Assembly: GCA_023512345.1 (NCBI GenBank)
Contig: JAILZT010000014.1
Coordinates: forward strand, 87,379 to 151,378
Length of the DNA: 64,000 nt
Reading direction: 5' to 3'
From: Paenibacillus sp.
GTDB taxonomy: Bacteria > Bacillota > Bacilli > Paenibacillales > Paenibacillaceae
The position numbers and the translations under genes were made by a program. The first letter of the stretch is position 1; the number at the start of each line of letters is the position of its first letter. The notes below the pieces were generated by a model. That model searched no databases. It was not told the origin of the DNA and saw only the letters and a list, made by a program, of their open reading frames with translations. Positions 35,078 through 44,552 of this stretch are shown in pieces.

Positions 35078-37822
35078 CTAACTGCCGTATTTTTGCAAAG
35101 CAAGTAGTTTATCCTGCTGGAGCTGAGTAATCTGATTATAATAGTCCAAAACACTTTGAACGTTCTCTATCATTTGACCGGTATAATTTCCAAATAGACG
35201 AAGGTTGAAGTTATCACGAATGATTTTCATTATAATATTAAGGACGGTTGAAGTGGGCAACATGACGTCCGCTATCGAGAAGGTGTGAGAGAATTTTTGT
35301 TCAACGCCAAAGATTTTGATCTTAAAGGAAACAGGAACTTCAAGATCAATACCAATATTTCTCATATTGAGGCCTTTGCTAACTTGTCTTTCAATTTCGC
35401 TAAAGAGATGATTCGTAAAGAGCTTACTGAAATTTGCATAGGAAAAGTCAGTTACGCCTCGAAATACATCCACAACCTTACGAGGATCAAGCTTCAATTG
35501 TTCAAGCGGTAAAAGCACAATAGGGAGAACAATATTCTGAACAGCATTTCTTACAGCACCTTCCAGAGCACTAAACACCGCATTTTTAACTTCGCCCGCC
35601 CCGATGAGATCGAAGATATTAAACGTAAGTAAGTCTGCTGCCCTCTTCGCTTGATCTAGAAATGGGCCTACAAGTTGATCCAACAATTTATCACTTACGA
35701 TTTTGTAGATAAAATCTGTAATACGATCAAGGATTGTTGCAAGAGCGGCCAATACCGATTCAATCAAAGCCAGCAGTGCATCGATTAGAGCTTGAAACAA
35801 TGCGGGAATAAGCTTAACTGCAAAGTCAACCATATGTCCCGACAAATGTTTGAGGAGGGTTTCCGCAATTCGCATAATCTCATCTTGCTGTGGCATAAAT
35901 CGGGTATCGTTTTTGAGACGATTTGCATAATCCACGGCATTACCTTCAATAGGTGAGACTAAATTAACAGCACTTCTAAATATCTCATTTTGTACGTCTT
36001 GAGGCAAAGGGGCAAGTATATCAGCAATAATTTTAATGGCTTCTTCTAGGGGCTTTTTCACAATATCCTTAGCTCCGAGAGGCAGAAGAACACTAGTAAC
36101 GTTATTTACTGCGTTTCTTAATATGGATTCAATCCTATTATTAACCACCGATTGTATGGTTTCAACAATATGAATGACCCCTCTTCCAATCATGGTTAGC
36201 AGAACGCTGGAAAAAACCTCTTTTAGCGTTTTCTTATCAAAATTTTGGAAGCCGTTTGCGATTTCCGGCAGCAGGATATCCGATACTAATTGGATACCGG
36301 GAACTAGTGCTTGGGTAAATAAGCTCTGAATTTCCTGTTCACCTGTTAGGGTATTTGATATAGCTGCTGTCCGCCCGCTGATTTCCCTATCCACATAATT
36401 ATCGAACGATTTATTCATTGAACTTAATAGGGTTCTGTATGAGCCCACTGAGGCTAAATCAGCTTGCGGGCTGAACAGCTTTTGAATGACAACCTGCGGA
36501 GTATTGTTTCCGAACACAGGTGCCACAATTTTTGCAATATCCTGTACGTTACCCACTTTTGGAAGAACGACGGATAAAGGCTTACTGAGCAGAAAGCTAA
36601 GAATATCTGCTTTGTTTAAGTCCGTATCTACTCCTCGATTTAAGCTTGTGTTGATCCAACTTTTGATTTCCGGGCCAAACTGGGTTGGCAGGGAGCCAGT
36701 ATAATCAGGAAACTGTGAGATCTCTGAGGGATTAAGAGTAGAAGAAATAAAAAATGCAGATACCCAAAGAGCTGATAAGGCTTCAATAAAATCCGTTTTC
36801 ACTTGTGTATCTTGGATTGAAGAGGCCAGGGAAGAGAGACTGCTAAACACTTCGTGGTTGTAAGGAGGGAATTGGAAGACATCTGCAGCATTCAATATTT
36901 GAATGGGTTGAGCAGTTTGTCCTGAGGGTATTCCGGAAAGATTAAGAATTCGTACCATTTCATCCCTATAAAAAAGCCCTATGTGCATGAATATAATGGA
37001 TTGGAACTGACCCCAAATGATAACAAACACTTTTTGGGCAATTTCATCTGGATTAATGTTTGCTTCGCCACTTAACAGATCACTTACCTCATAGGAGGAT
37101 CTAACGCCTATTCTGAGCATGGAGCCTAACATGACTGCTTGATCGCGCTGTGAAGGCATAGCCTTCTTAACAATACCGTTGATTAACTGATTACTGAAAT
37201 TATAGACAAGACTACTTGGATTAGGCATAGCCAAGTTAATATAACTCCTGTAACCCCCTCCCACAATAAAACCCATGCCAGCATCATATACAAATTGAAA
37301 ACCCGTTTCAGGGAATTCGTTTGTTTTATGAAGAGATCCCAAGACAACAAAGTTTGCATATGCCATAAAACCAACAGCATATTGTCCAAATAGACCGGCC
37401 TCCAGCCGAGTTTCATTCATCAATAGCTCCATCAGTTCGCCAGAAAGGCCTTGTCCATAAGGCTTTGCTTTTATAAGATCTAACAGCTGCCCTATAGTTA
37501 AATCCATACTCAAACCGACAGCAACGGCAGCTTCCAGCACGGCTTGCAGCCTAACGGCCAACCCCGCTTCGTCGAACAGATCCAGAGGGGTCTGGATTTG
37601 AGCCTGAGCTAGAGCCGATACTTTGGCATTCGCAAGTATTTTCAGGTCAGCCCACTTGTTTAATACGTTATTAATTTGCGCAATAGCCTGGACACCAAGC
37701 TCGTAATTCATGCCTCTTCTTAAATCGCTTCGACTTGTTAGAATATACTGGCCTTTTACATTTCCCCAGCTTTGGGTAGTGGTATCTGTCTTGAAAATTT
37801 GTTGATTAAGATCCAGCGCCAA
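35078..37822 (-). CDS. Large unknown cysteine-free helical protein (914 aa)
   Basis: The largest gene in the window. The TTG start at 37822 has AGGAGG eight bases before it. The product has no signal peptide, no clear single membrane helix and no cysteine in 914 residues. After about residue 530 it is made of long amphipathic helices rich in Ile, Leu, Val and Ala (for example ALIDALLALIESVLAALAT), broken by Pro and Gly; a small beta part near residue 830 (EVPVSFKIKIFGVEQKF) precedes the C-terminus. Such composition suggests a lipid-interacting, pore-forming or surface protein. I recognise no family. Function is open. Confidence 0.8.
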   Translation of the reverse strand: MALDLNQQIFKTDTTTQSWGNVKGQYILTSRSDLRRGMNYELGVQAIAQINNVLNKWADLKILANAKVSALAQAQIQTPLDLFDEAGLAVRLQAVLEAAVAVGLSMDLTIGQLLDLIKAKPYGQGLSGELMELLMNETRLEAGLFGQYAVGFMAYANFVVLGSLHKTNEFPETGFQFVYDAGMGFIVGGGYRSYINLAMPNPSSLVYNFSNQLINGIVKKAMPSQRDQAVMLGSMLRIGVRSSYEVSDLLSGEANINPDEIAQKVFVIIWGQFQSIIFMHIGLFYRDEMVRILNLSGIPSGQTAQPIQILNAADVFQFPPYNHEVFSSLSSLASSIQDTQVKTDFIEALSALWVSAFFISSTLNPSEISQFPDYTGSLPTQFGPEIKSWINTSLNRGVDTDLNKADILSFLLSKPLSVVLPKVGNVQDIAKIVAPVFGNNTPQVVIQKLFSPQADLASVGSYRTLLSSMNKSFDNYVDREISGRTAAISNTLTGEQEIQSLFTQALVPGIQLVSDILLPEIANGFQNFDKKTLKEVFSSVLLTMIGRGVIHIVETIQSVVNNRIESILRNAVNNVTSVLLPLGAKDIVKKPLEEAIKIIADILAPLPQDVQNEIFRSAVNLVSPIEGNAVDYANRLKNDTRFMPQQDEIMRIAETLLKHLSGHMVDFAVKLIPALFQALIDALLALIESVLAALATILDRITDFIYKIVSDKLLDQLVGPFLDQAKRAADLLTFNIFDLIGAGEVKNAVFSALEGAVRNAVQNIVLPIVLLPLEQLKLDPRKVVDVFRGVTDFSYANFSKLFTNHLFSEIERQVSKGLNMRNIGIDLEVPVSFKIKIFGVEQKFSHTFSIADVMLPTSTVLNIIMKIIRDNFNLRLFGNYTGQMIENVQSVLDYYNQITQLQQDKLLALQKYGS

Positions 37823-37893
37823 ATGAACAACCTCCTATAATTTATATCTTTGATTATATGAAGGGTGATCATTGTACCATTACCTGCTAACCA

Positions 37894-38787
37894 CTACTTA
37901 GAGATAACCTGTTTGTCTAGCAGTTTTTGAAAAAATACCGTGAGTGCCATAGACCTCGTACTGTCTTTATGACGAATGATGGAGAATTCCCTTTCCAGAA
38001 GGTTATATCTGATCCGTAGTTCCTTGATTTCCCCCATTGCCAGCTCTTTACGTACAATCCATCGGGACAGCATAGCCACACCAAGTCCGGCAGCTACAGC
38101 TTCCTTGACACCTTGACTGCTGTTAAAGATGTAAGTTCTTTTCGCAGTAATGGCTGCTTCCTGCATAAAGTGATCACTAAAGGCGCGGGTTCCAGAACCA
38201 TGCTCACGTAGGACCCACACCTGATTTTGCAACATTTCATTCTCCACGACCATAGTCTCGGACAGCGGGTGACTGGAAGGGGAGACGATAATCATCTCAT
38301 CTTTCATGTATGGAATTACGGATAGGTCCGCATCCACGGTTTGACCTTCGATAAATCCTATATCCAGTTGATTCATACGAACGGCCCCAATAATTTCCTC
38401 TGTATTTCCTATGGTAACCTGAAGGTTGACTTGTGGATATTGATTCGCGAACTCCGCTAGTTTTGCCGGCAAAATATACTCTCCGATCGTAAAGCTGGCC
38501 CCGATATGTATACTACCTGTTACCTGATCCTGCAGCATTTGAATCTCTTGTCCCGCTTCTTCATAATGGGCTAAGATTTGCTTGGCATGTTTATATAATA
38601 TGGCTCCAGCTTCAGTCAGTCTTACCTGTTTGGGAGAGCGATGAAGCAGCTTCGCTCCGAGTTCATTCTCCAGATTTCGGATGTGCAAGCTGACTCCGGG
38701 TTGGGAGAGGTTCAAGAGCTCCCCGGCTTTGGAAAAATGGCTTTGTTCCACTACTGTAACGAACACGCGTAATGCATCTACTATCAT
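37894..38787 (-). CDS. LysR-family regulator (CysL/YeiE-like)
   Basis: Regulator of 297 residues: N-terminal winged HTH (about 1-60: FVTVVEQSHFSKAGELLNLSQ-type opening, LHIRNLENELGAKLLHR) and a periplasmic-binding-protein-like effector domain (about 90-290). Sequence style and the neighbour resemble CysL/YwfK of Bacillus and E. coli YeiE. It is divergently transcribed from the YeiH-type exporter and probably controls it in response to a sulfur compound. Gap to the 914-residue gene is only about 70 bases. Confidence 0.92.
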   Translation of the reverse strand: MIVDALRVFVTVVEQSHFSKAGELLNLSQPGVSLHIRNLENELGAKLLHRSPKQVRLTEAGAILYKHAKQILAHYEEAGQEIQMLQDQVTGSIHIGASFTIGEYILPAKLAEFANQYPQVNLQVTIGNTEEIIGAVRMNQLDIGFIEGQTVDADLSVIPYMKDEMIIVSPSSHPLSETMVVENEMLQNQVWVLREHGSGTRAFSDHFMQEAAITAKRTYIFNSSQGVKEAVAAGLGVAMLSRWIVRKELAMGEIKELRIRYNLLEREFSIIRHKDSTRSMALTVFFQKLLDKQVISK

Positions 38788-38976
38788 TATAATCCCTCAT
38801 TATTGTCAGATTATCTTCTGTAATTTTCGCCTATTAGGCATATATTAGCATAGATTCAAGTCCGATCATAAGTTTTTGTGATGATACAAATAGCAAAGTG
38901 GTATTTCTCTTTCTCCCGTAATCCTTTTATAGTGAAGCTAAGAAGGTTTAGTTGAACGGATTGGAGTGAGGAAGTT
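38788..38976. promoter_or_regulatory. Divergent promoter region, LysR / YeiH
   Basis: 189-base spacer between divergent genes. It contains several T-N11-A sequences, the general LysR motif, including ATAC followed 13 bases later by GTAT near 38885. Site assignment is only suggestive. Confidence 0.4.
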
Positions 38977-40035
38977 ATGGAATACACACATAAGGCGAGC
39001 ACCAAGATACGCAAAACGTTGAATTTTGGTTTTACTCAAGGGATACTCCTAACTTTAGGTTTGTCTATAGTAGCTAAGGGATTGTCTTCGCTTCCTTTTC
39101 TAAATATTATGGGGCAGCTTGTTATTGCTATCCTGCTGGGAATCTTATTGAGAGCGATCGTAGGTGTACCTTGGCAATCAACATCTGGGGTCACATCTGG
39201 AGTCGCATTTTCCAGTAAAAGATTGTTGAGAGTTGGGATCATTTTGCTTGGTATGAAGCTTAATTTGGTAGATATTATGCACGCAGGTCCCAAAGTGCTC
39301 TCGATTGCCGTTATTAATATTGTATTTACGATTTTTACGGTATATGGGCTTACACGCTGGTTGAAGGTAGATAAGAAGCTGGGGCTGCTCACGGCTTGTG
39401 GTACAGCGATTTGTGGAGCAGCCGCCGTAGTCGCCCTATCCCCGCAAATCAAAGCAAGTGATAATGAAACTGCGGTAAGTGCAGCAACGGTGGCCATTCT
39501 GGGGACTCTATTTACGCTGCTATACACGTTCCTATATCCAATCCTGCAGCTAAGCGCAGCGGGGTACGGTATCTTTAGCGGGGCAACACTTCATGAGGTA
39601 GCGCATGTAATTGCAGCCGCAGCACCCGGAGGCCAGGAAGCTGTTGATTTAGCGGTTATTGTGAAGCTTACTCGGGTGGCAATGCTCGTGCCCGTAGCGC
39701 TGGGCATCGCGATATGGGAGGGACACAAGCGGCATAAGAGAGAAGGCAATGGTAAAAAAATAGCCTGGAGAGAACTTCCGGTACCTTGGTTTATATTCGG
39801 ATTCTTGATCATGAGTGGCATAAATACGTTAGGCATTATACCTGACTATTTAACAGCATGGATCATAGTTATTGCTTATCTGTTGCTGGCCATGGCTATG
39901 GCGGGTCTAGGTCTGGGCGTGGATCTTGTAATTTTTCGCCGACTCGGGAAAAGGCCTTTTCTTGCAGGGTTTATCGGTTCTATGTTACTATCGGGGCTTG
40001 GATTGCTCCTTGTTCATACCTTTGGCCTAGCATAG
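38977..40035 (+). CDS. YeiH-family putative sulfate/sulfite exporter
   Basis: Integral membrane protein of 352 residues with about ten helices, belonging to the YeiH/YwfM-like family often annotated as putative sulfate exporter. Conserved blocks are LGMKLNLVDI, the loop CGTAICGAAAVVAL and TLHEVAHVIAAA. The start has GGAGTGAGG before it. A divergent LysR gene probably controls it, the same pairing as E. coli yeiE-yeiH. Transport role is inferred from family; substrate not proven in the family as a whole. Confidence 0.93.
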   Translation: MEYTHKASTKIRKTLNFGFTQGILLTLGLSIVAKGLSSLPFLNIMGQLVIAILLGILLRAIVGVPWQSTSGVTSGVAFSSKRLLRVGIILLGMKLNLVDIMHAGPKVLSIAVINIVFTIFTVYGLTRWLKVDKKLGLLTACGTAICGAAAVVALSPQIKASDNETAVSAATVAILGTLFTLLYTFLYPILQLSAAGYGIFSGATLHEVAHVIAAAAPGGQEAVDLAVIVKLTRVAMLVPVALGIAIWEGHKRHKREGNGKKIAWRELPVPWFIFGFLIMSGINTLGIIPDYLTAWIIVIAYLLLAMAMAGLGLGVDLVIFRRLGKRPFLAGFIGSMLLSGLGLLLVHTFGLA

Positions 40036-40117
40036 ATGGAAATATCTGCTTATCTACATTTTGTAAAAAACTTGTTACCCTAGGAGAGGACTAAAGAATT
40101 TGAGGTGATCAACTGAG

Positions 40118-41008
40118 ATGGGAAAGAAATATTGTTTGTTCTGTGATGAATTAGTCCCTGTAGAAGCTCAAGGTGATTATGACCGTTACGTAGGCTGTCA
40201 TTGTTCACCAGAGGGATCGTATAGCCTCTTACGGGATAGCTATGAACCTATCAATGCTTTCTCGCATGGGATGAAACATCAAATGTTTCCTATAATATCG
40301 GCTTACATTCGAGAGCAAACAGATTGTGATGAGAAAGTTAACTTATCGATCGAAGATTTAGAACCCCTTATGAATTCTCCGAAAATACCGGTTACCCTAG
40401 AGGAGAAAGGGAATCGCTTCCTGCAATATTTGTACAGACATGCCGAAAATCCAGAGAAACCGGTGGTCATACTTTTAACTCATAGTTATAACCTGACTTA
40501 TTCTCCTAATTTACAAGAGCTTGTGTTTATCATAGATAAGCTTAAAAGCGATATGTTAATTATTAGGGAAGGTATGTCCTTTAAGCTTACGGAAAAAGGC
40601 TGGAGAGAAGCGGCTGCGAGAGCTGGCGGAAGGAAGCTGAAACCTTGCCTAGTCATCCTTTCGGATAGCGATATAGGGAGTAAAGAATGGACAGAAAAAG
40701 TCCTCCCCAAAATCGAACAATGCGGGTATATGCCGCGATTATTTAATATTAGAGATACTGCAAATCCTGAGCCTTATTCGATGGAGCAGATCGCCGAGAG
40801 TAAGCTTATTATTGCGGACTTAAGCGGACAAGCACCAGAGGTGTATTTTGCAGCGGGGTATGCTCTCGGGTTGAATATTCCAGTACTCTGGACCGTGAAA
40901 AACAATACTGATGAGAAGTTGTTCATACCTTCTATTGATATCCGTCCAATCCTTTGGGACACTACTGAGGAACTTGCATCGTTAGTACTTCAGAGATTGA
41001 TTCAATAA
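40118..41008 (+). CDS. Zinc-ribbon plus deoxyribosyltransferase-like protein
   Basis: Protein of 296 residues. The first 30 contain Cys pairs (CLFCDE, then GCHC) that fit a small zinc-binding site. A middle helical part follows (about 40-170). The C-terminal third is a flavodoxin-like domain with ADLSGQAPEVYFAAGYALG, the hallmark of nucleoside 2-deoxyribosyltransferase-like and related TIR-neighbouring nucleotide-binding folds. Catalytic Glu in PEVYFAAG is consistent. Domains of this kind occur in nucleotide scavenging and in bacterial defence proteins; which applies here is unknown. No partner gene is obvious. Confidence 0.78.
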   Translation: MGKKYCLFCDELVPVEAQGDYDRYVGCHCSPEGSYSLLRDSYEPINAFSHGMKHQMFPIISAYIREQTDCDEKVNLSIEDLEPLMNSPKIPVTLEEKGNRFLQYLYRHAENPEKPVVILLTHSYNLTYSPNLQELVFIIDKLKSDMLIIREGMSFKLTEKGWREAAARAGGRKLKPCLVILSDSDIGSKEWTEKVLPKIEQCGYMPRLFNIRDTANPEPYSMEQIAESKLIIADLSGQAPEVYFAAGYALGLNIPVLWTVKNNTDEKLFIPSIDIRPILWDTTEELASLVLQRLIQ

Positions 41009-41082
41009 GATTGATTCCTTAAGTGGACATTTGGTCGCGGCTGGGCTAGATTAGTTCTTAGTAACCATAAGGGGCTAATGCC

Positions 41083-42027
41083 ATGAATAAAACCGATCGG
41101 CTGCTGGCGATCATCCTTGAACTGCAGCGCAAGGGAATACAAAGAGCAGAGGATTTAGCAAGTACCTTCGAGACAAGTGTTCGAACGATTTACCGTGATG
41201 TGCAGGCACTTAGTGAAGCTGGAGTACCCGTAATTGGAGCACCCGGGCAGGGCTACTCTTTGATGGAAGGTTATTTTTTACCTCCGGTGAGCTTTACAGC
41301 TGAGGAAGCGGTCACATTGCTGATTGGTATAGATTTTGTGGAGCAGCTGTTTGATGCGGATTACCGGAACAAGGCTGGTACTGGGCGAAGTAAGATAGAT
41401 GCGGTATTGCCAGAGAGTGTACGCTTGGAATCCTTGCGGATCCGTGAAGGAATGAAAATCCTAACACAGTCCAGGAAGATTAATAAAACGAATGCGGAGA
41501 TGCTCGGAAACCTTCGTGAAGCTATTCAAGGAAAACGTAAAGTAAGGATGATCTATGCCAAAGTAACACCTCACGCACAAGAAGATCCTCGGATGACCCG
41601 GGAAATTGATCCTTATGGTCTTGTATTCGTGAATGGAGGATGGATGCTTATTGCTTTTTGTCAGGTACGACAAGGGCTTCGCCATTTTCGTGTGAGCAGA
41701 ATACAAAGTCTTGAGCTTATGGACGAGACGTTTATTGTGGCGGATGATTTCAAATTGCATGCCTACAAACCCGCTGATGAGCGAAATGTTCATGTCCGGG
41801 TATTGATCCGTTCAGACCTTGCCGCTAAGGTAAAGGACAAGCCCTATTATTATACGGAGCTTATGGAGGATCAAGCAGATGGACTGCTTGTTACACTAAG
41901 AGTGAATGATCCTGAAGAGGTGCTCGATTGGGTTCTGGGCTGGGGGAGCGGTGCAGTCGTGCTGGAGCCGGAGATACTCAAGCAAAGAGTTCGGAGGGAA
42001 GTTGAAGAAATGCTAAAACGCTACTGA
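41083..42027 (+). CDS. YafY-type HTH/WYL-domain transcriptional regulator
   Basis: Regulator of 314 residues with an N-terminal HTH_11 winged helix (about 5-60, ASTFETSVRTIYRDVQAL) and a WYL domain (about 140-215) followed by the WCX C-terminal part. WYL domains bind small ligands or single-stranded nucleic acid. AAGGGGCTAA site before the ATG. The following DinB gene is often its partner in Bacillales, though a terminator stands between them here. Effector unknown. Confidence 0.93.
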   Translation: MNKTDRLLAIILELQRKGIQRAEDLASTFETSVRTIYRDVQALSEAGVPVIGAPGQGYSLMEGYFLPPVSFTAEEAVTLLIGIDFVEQLFDADYRNKAGTGRSKIDAVLPESVRLESLRIREGMKILTQSRKINKTNAEMLGNLREAIQGKRKVRMIYAKVTPHAQEDPRMTREIDPYGLVFVNGGWMLIAFCQVRQGLRHFRVSRIQSLELMDETFIVADDFKLHAYKPADERNVHVRVLIRSDLAAKVKDKPYYYTELMEDQADGLLVTLRVNDPEEVLDWVLGWGSGAVVLEPEILKQRVRREVEEMLKRY

Positions 42028-42051
42028 CATAACGCTGTCAGTAGCGTTTTT
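42015..42051 (+). terminator. Terminator overlapping the WYL gene end
   Basis: Perfect 15-base stem AAAACGCTACTGACA / TGTCAGTAGCGTTTT with a six-base loop and trailing T. The left arm contains the last codons and the stop of the regulator. Confidence 0.92.
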
Positions 42052-42092
42052 ATATACTAAAGACAGACCCGAACACAAAGGAGAAATGTTCA

Positions 42093-42632
42093 ATGATGAA
42101 TACAACAGAATGTCTGCAACAATTCGAGAATATAGTTAATGTCTATCTTAAGGATCTAGAAGCTTATGATATGGAGCAGCTTCTTCTTAAACCCCAAGAG
42201 GATCATTGGTCGCTTGGACAAATGTACATGCATTTAATTCAATCTGCCCAGTATATGGGGGTTCGTAATATTGAAGCCTGCCGAGTTATGGATACTACAC
42301 CAGAAATTGCCGAAGACAAAAGTGATGCATGGAAAGCTGTAATGAACAATGGGAGCTTTCCTCCAATCTCCATTCAGGTTCCCCCATCCAAAGAATATAC
42401 CCCGCTTCAACCAGAGAGTAAGGAACAGCTATCAGAAGGTTTGCGTCTAGTTCTTCAAAAAATGCGTGAAATTGAGCCATTGCTCGAACCTATTCCGACA
42501 AATCATACACGCCCGCACCCTAGGTTTGGTGCCTTGAATGCCAAGGAGTGGTTCTGCTTAACTGAAATGCATTACCGTCATCACTTTTTGCAAAAGAAAC
42601 GTTTGGATGAGTTTCTAAAAGTGAAGATCTGA
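42093..42632 (+). CDS. DinB superfamily protein
   Basis: Protein of 179 residues with a DinB-type four-helix fold. Putative metal ligands are His in HWSLGQMYMHLIQ and in the C-terminal EMHYRHHFLQ. AAAGGAG nine bases before the first of two ATGs. Related proteins of Bacillales are often damage-induced or bacillithiol transferases (BstA). Its position directly after a WYL regulator suggests joint control. Confidence 0.9.
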   Translation: MMNTTECLQQFENIVNVYLKDLEAYDMEQLLLKPQEDHWSLGQMYMHLIQSAQYMGVRNIEACRVMDTTPEIAEDKSDAWKAVMNNGSFPPISIQVPPSKEYTPLQPESKEQLSEGLRLVLQKMREIEPLLEPIPTNHTRPHPRFGALNAKEWFCLTEMHYRHHFLQKKRLDEFLKVKI

Positions 42633-42662
42633 TTATCAACACCGTAGAGCATAAGTTATCCG

Positions 42663-43517
42663 TTAAACCCCGGAGTAAGCCATAAATCCACCATCGACAG
42701 GAACCGTTATCCCTGTGATAAATCCGGACATATTCTCATCAGCCAACCAGAGAAGGGTTCCCAACAGATCTTCAGGCTTCCCAAAACGTCGCATAGGGGT
42801 GTGCGTGATGATCTTTTGAGAGCGTTCTGTCAGCTCACCATTCTCTTTAACGAGGAGTTTTTCGTTCTGCTTGGTTAGGAAAAATCCCGGAGCAATCGCG
42901 TTAACGCGTATTCCCGTCTCAGCTAAATGCACCGCAAGCCACTGCGTTAAATTGTTTATCCCAGCTTTGGCGGCGCTGTAGGCCGGTACCTTCGTCATAG
43001 GGGATGCTGCGCTCATAGAGGAAATGTTAATTACCGCAGTTCCTTTACGGCCCAGCATCTGCTTGGCGAATATTTGTGTCGGGATTAGGGTTCCGATCAA
43101 GTTCAAATCCATGACCTGACGAAATCCCGTAACACTTATTTCAAAAAAAGAGCGCACTGAAGGATTCTCCAAATCTTTCTCCTTAAATACCTCGTTCGTC
43201 GTATTTGCACTTGGATCATTTCCTCCAGCTCCGTTAATTAATAAATCACAAGGTCCCCAGTGCTTCAAAACCTGATCTGCAGCTTGGAGCACACTCTCTT
43301 GATCTGTAACATCACAGGAAAAGGCTACTGCTTCGCCACCGGCTTCAACAATCTCAGTTACCACATGAACACCCTTTTCTAAGGTGCGGTTCAAAATAAC
43401 GACTCTTGCTCCTTGACGGCCCAGCTCCACTGCCATTGCACGGCATAACACCCCGGCACCTCCTGAAATTACAACGATCTTACCCTCTAGTGCAGGTTGT
43501 ATGGCTAACTCTACCAT
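42663..43517 (-). CDS. SDR oxidoreductase, D-mannonate/fructuronate reductase-like
   Basis: Short-chain dehydrogenase of 284 residues. NAD(P) motif GGAGVLCRAMA, NAG-type motif INGAGG, catalytic Ser (ISSMSAAS), Tyr and Lys (YSAAK) are present, and the C-terminus ends MAYSGV. The long insert after GGNDPSANTT matches the UxuB/YjmF group of Bacillus that reduces D-fructuronate to D-mannonate. The ATG at 43517 follows AGAGGAG by nine bases. It is the second gene after an AraC regulator on the same strand and faces a sugar-oxidation locus. Exact keto-sugar substrate is inferred. Confidence 0.9.
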   Translation of the reverse strand: MVELAIQPALEGKIVVISGGAGVLCRAMAVELGRQGARVVILNRTLEKGVHVVTEIVEAGGEAVAFSCDVTDQESVLQAADQVLKHWGPCDLLINGAGGNDPSANTTNEVFKEKDLENPSVRSFFEISVTGFRQVMDLNLIGTLIPTQIFAKQMLGRKGTAVINISSMSAASPMTKVPAYSAAKAGINNLTQWLAVHLAETGIRVNAIAPGFFLTKQNEKLLVKENGELTERSQKIITHTPMRRFGKPEDLLGTLLWLADENMSGFITGITVPVDGGFMAYSGV

Positions 43518-43562
43518 GGTTAACACTCCTCTTTTGAAAGTAGACTGGCACTCGTTCTCGTT

Positions 43563-44390
43563 CTATTTTGTGCTGTTCCGATAGGCAGAAGGAGAGACTC
43601 CGCTCAATTTTTTGAAGTATTTTGAGAAATGTGCCAACTCCATGCCCACTTGATCGGCAATATTTGAGATGCTGGAATCGGAAAAAGAGAGCAGCTTCTT
43701 TGCGAATTCCATTCGTTTCAAGTGTACGTAATGCATAGGGGGAACCCCCATGAACTTTTTGAAATAAGGAATAAAATAGTTCGGATGAAGATGTACAAGC
43801 TCTGCTAATTCCTCGACCTCCAAAGGCTTGTTCAGACGCTCATCAATGTAATTCAAGACATGGGCCAGCTTGCCTTGATCACTGCTCTGGATAAATTCCT
43901 GCATAAAGTCATTATACCCTCCACTTTCTAGACATAAGGCCAGCAGGGTTAGGAGAGAGGACTGAATACGAAGCGTTGAAATTACATTGTTGTTGTGCAG
44001 GAGCTGGATCATATCAGAGAAGATCAACCGTACAGCGTCAGGGTCGGGAGCGTCACTTATATATAGCTTGTTGGAGGAGTGAAACAAAGGCCATTCCCCG
44101 ATACGTGCATCAAAATGGCAATAAAATCGAGTATAGGGATTTTCATGTGAGGTTTCAGTCGTTTGGGTGGACCCCGCCGGCATGATCATCAATTGACCCG
44201 GTTTAGGATAATGCGTGACTCCATTGATGATTACCTTTCCTTCACCTTGATCGATGAAATATAACCTATTGAAGGAAGGTGTCTCGTTCGTACGGTTCCA
44301 ACCTGGATATTTACTGCTGAGTTGGGCATGAGTTACGGTGACTGTTAGATTTTCCAGTAGTCTGCCTGTTATATTCGAAGGCTGATTCAC
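43563..44390 (-). CDS. AraC-family regulator of the sugar locus
   Basis: Regulator of 275 residues with an N-terminal cupin sugar-binding domain and two C-terminal HTH motifs (about 180-275; ELAELVHLHPNYFIPYFKKF and VGMELAHFSKYFKKLSG). GTG start at 44390 after AAGGAGTG. It precedes the SDR gene by 45 bases on the minus strand and is divergent from the Gfo/Idh/MocA cluster 162 bases away, so it likely controls both directions in response to a sugar. Confidence 0.94.
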   Translation of the reverse strand: MNQPSNITGRLLENLTVTVTHAQLSSKYPGWNRTNETPSFNRLYFIDQGEGKVIINGVTHYPKPGQLMIMPAGSTQTTETSHENPYTRFYCHFDARIGEWPLFHSSNKLYISDAPDPDAVRLIFSDMIQLLHNNNVISTLRIQSSLLTLLALCLESGGYNDFMQEFIQSSDQGKLAHVLNYIDERLNKPLEVEELAELVHLHPNYFIPYFKKFMGVPPMHYVHLKRMEFAKKLLSFSDSSISNIADQVGMELAHFSKYFKKLSGVSPSAYRNSTK

Positions 44391-44552
44391 GGTGTCACTC
44401 CTTAAGGAACGCTTTAAATTGATTATATCGAATATGATTTAACTAATACATCTTATTATTTGACAAAAGAATCTTAATTTCGGTCATGTTCACTCCCAAC
44501 CATTGGGTATATCCTCTAAATATAAACCAATCAAATGAGGATGTGACCCGCA

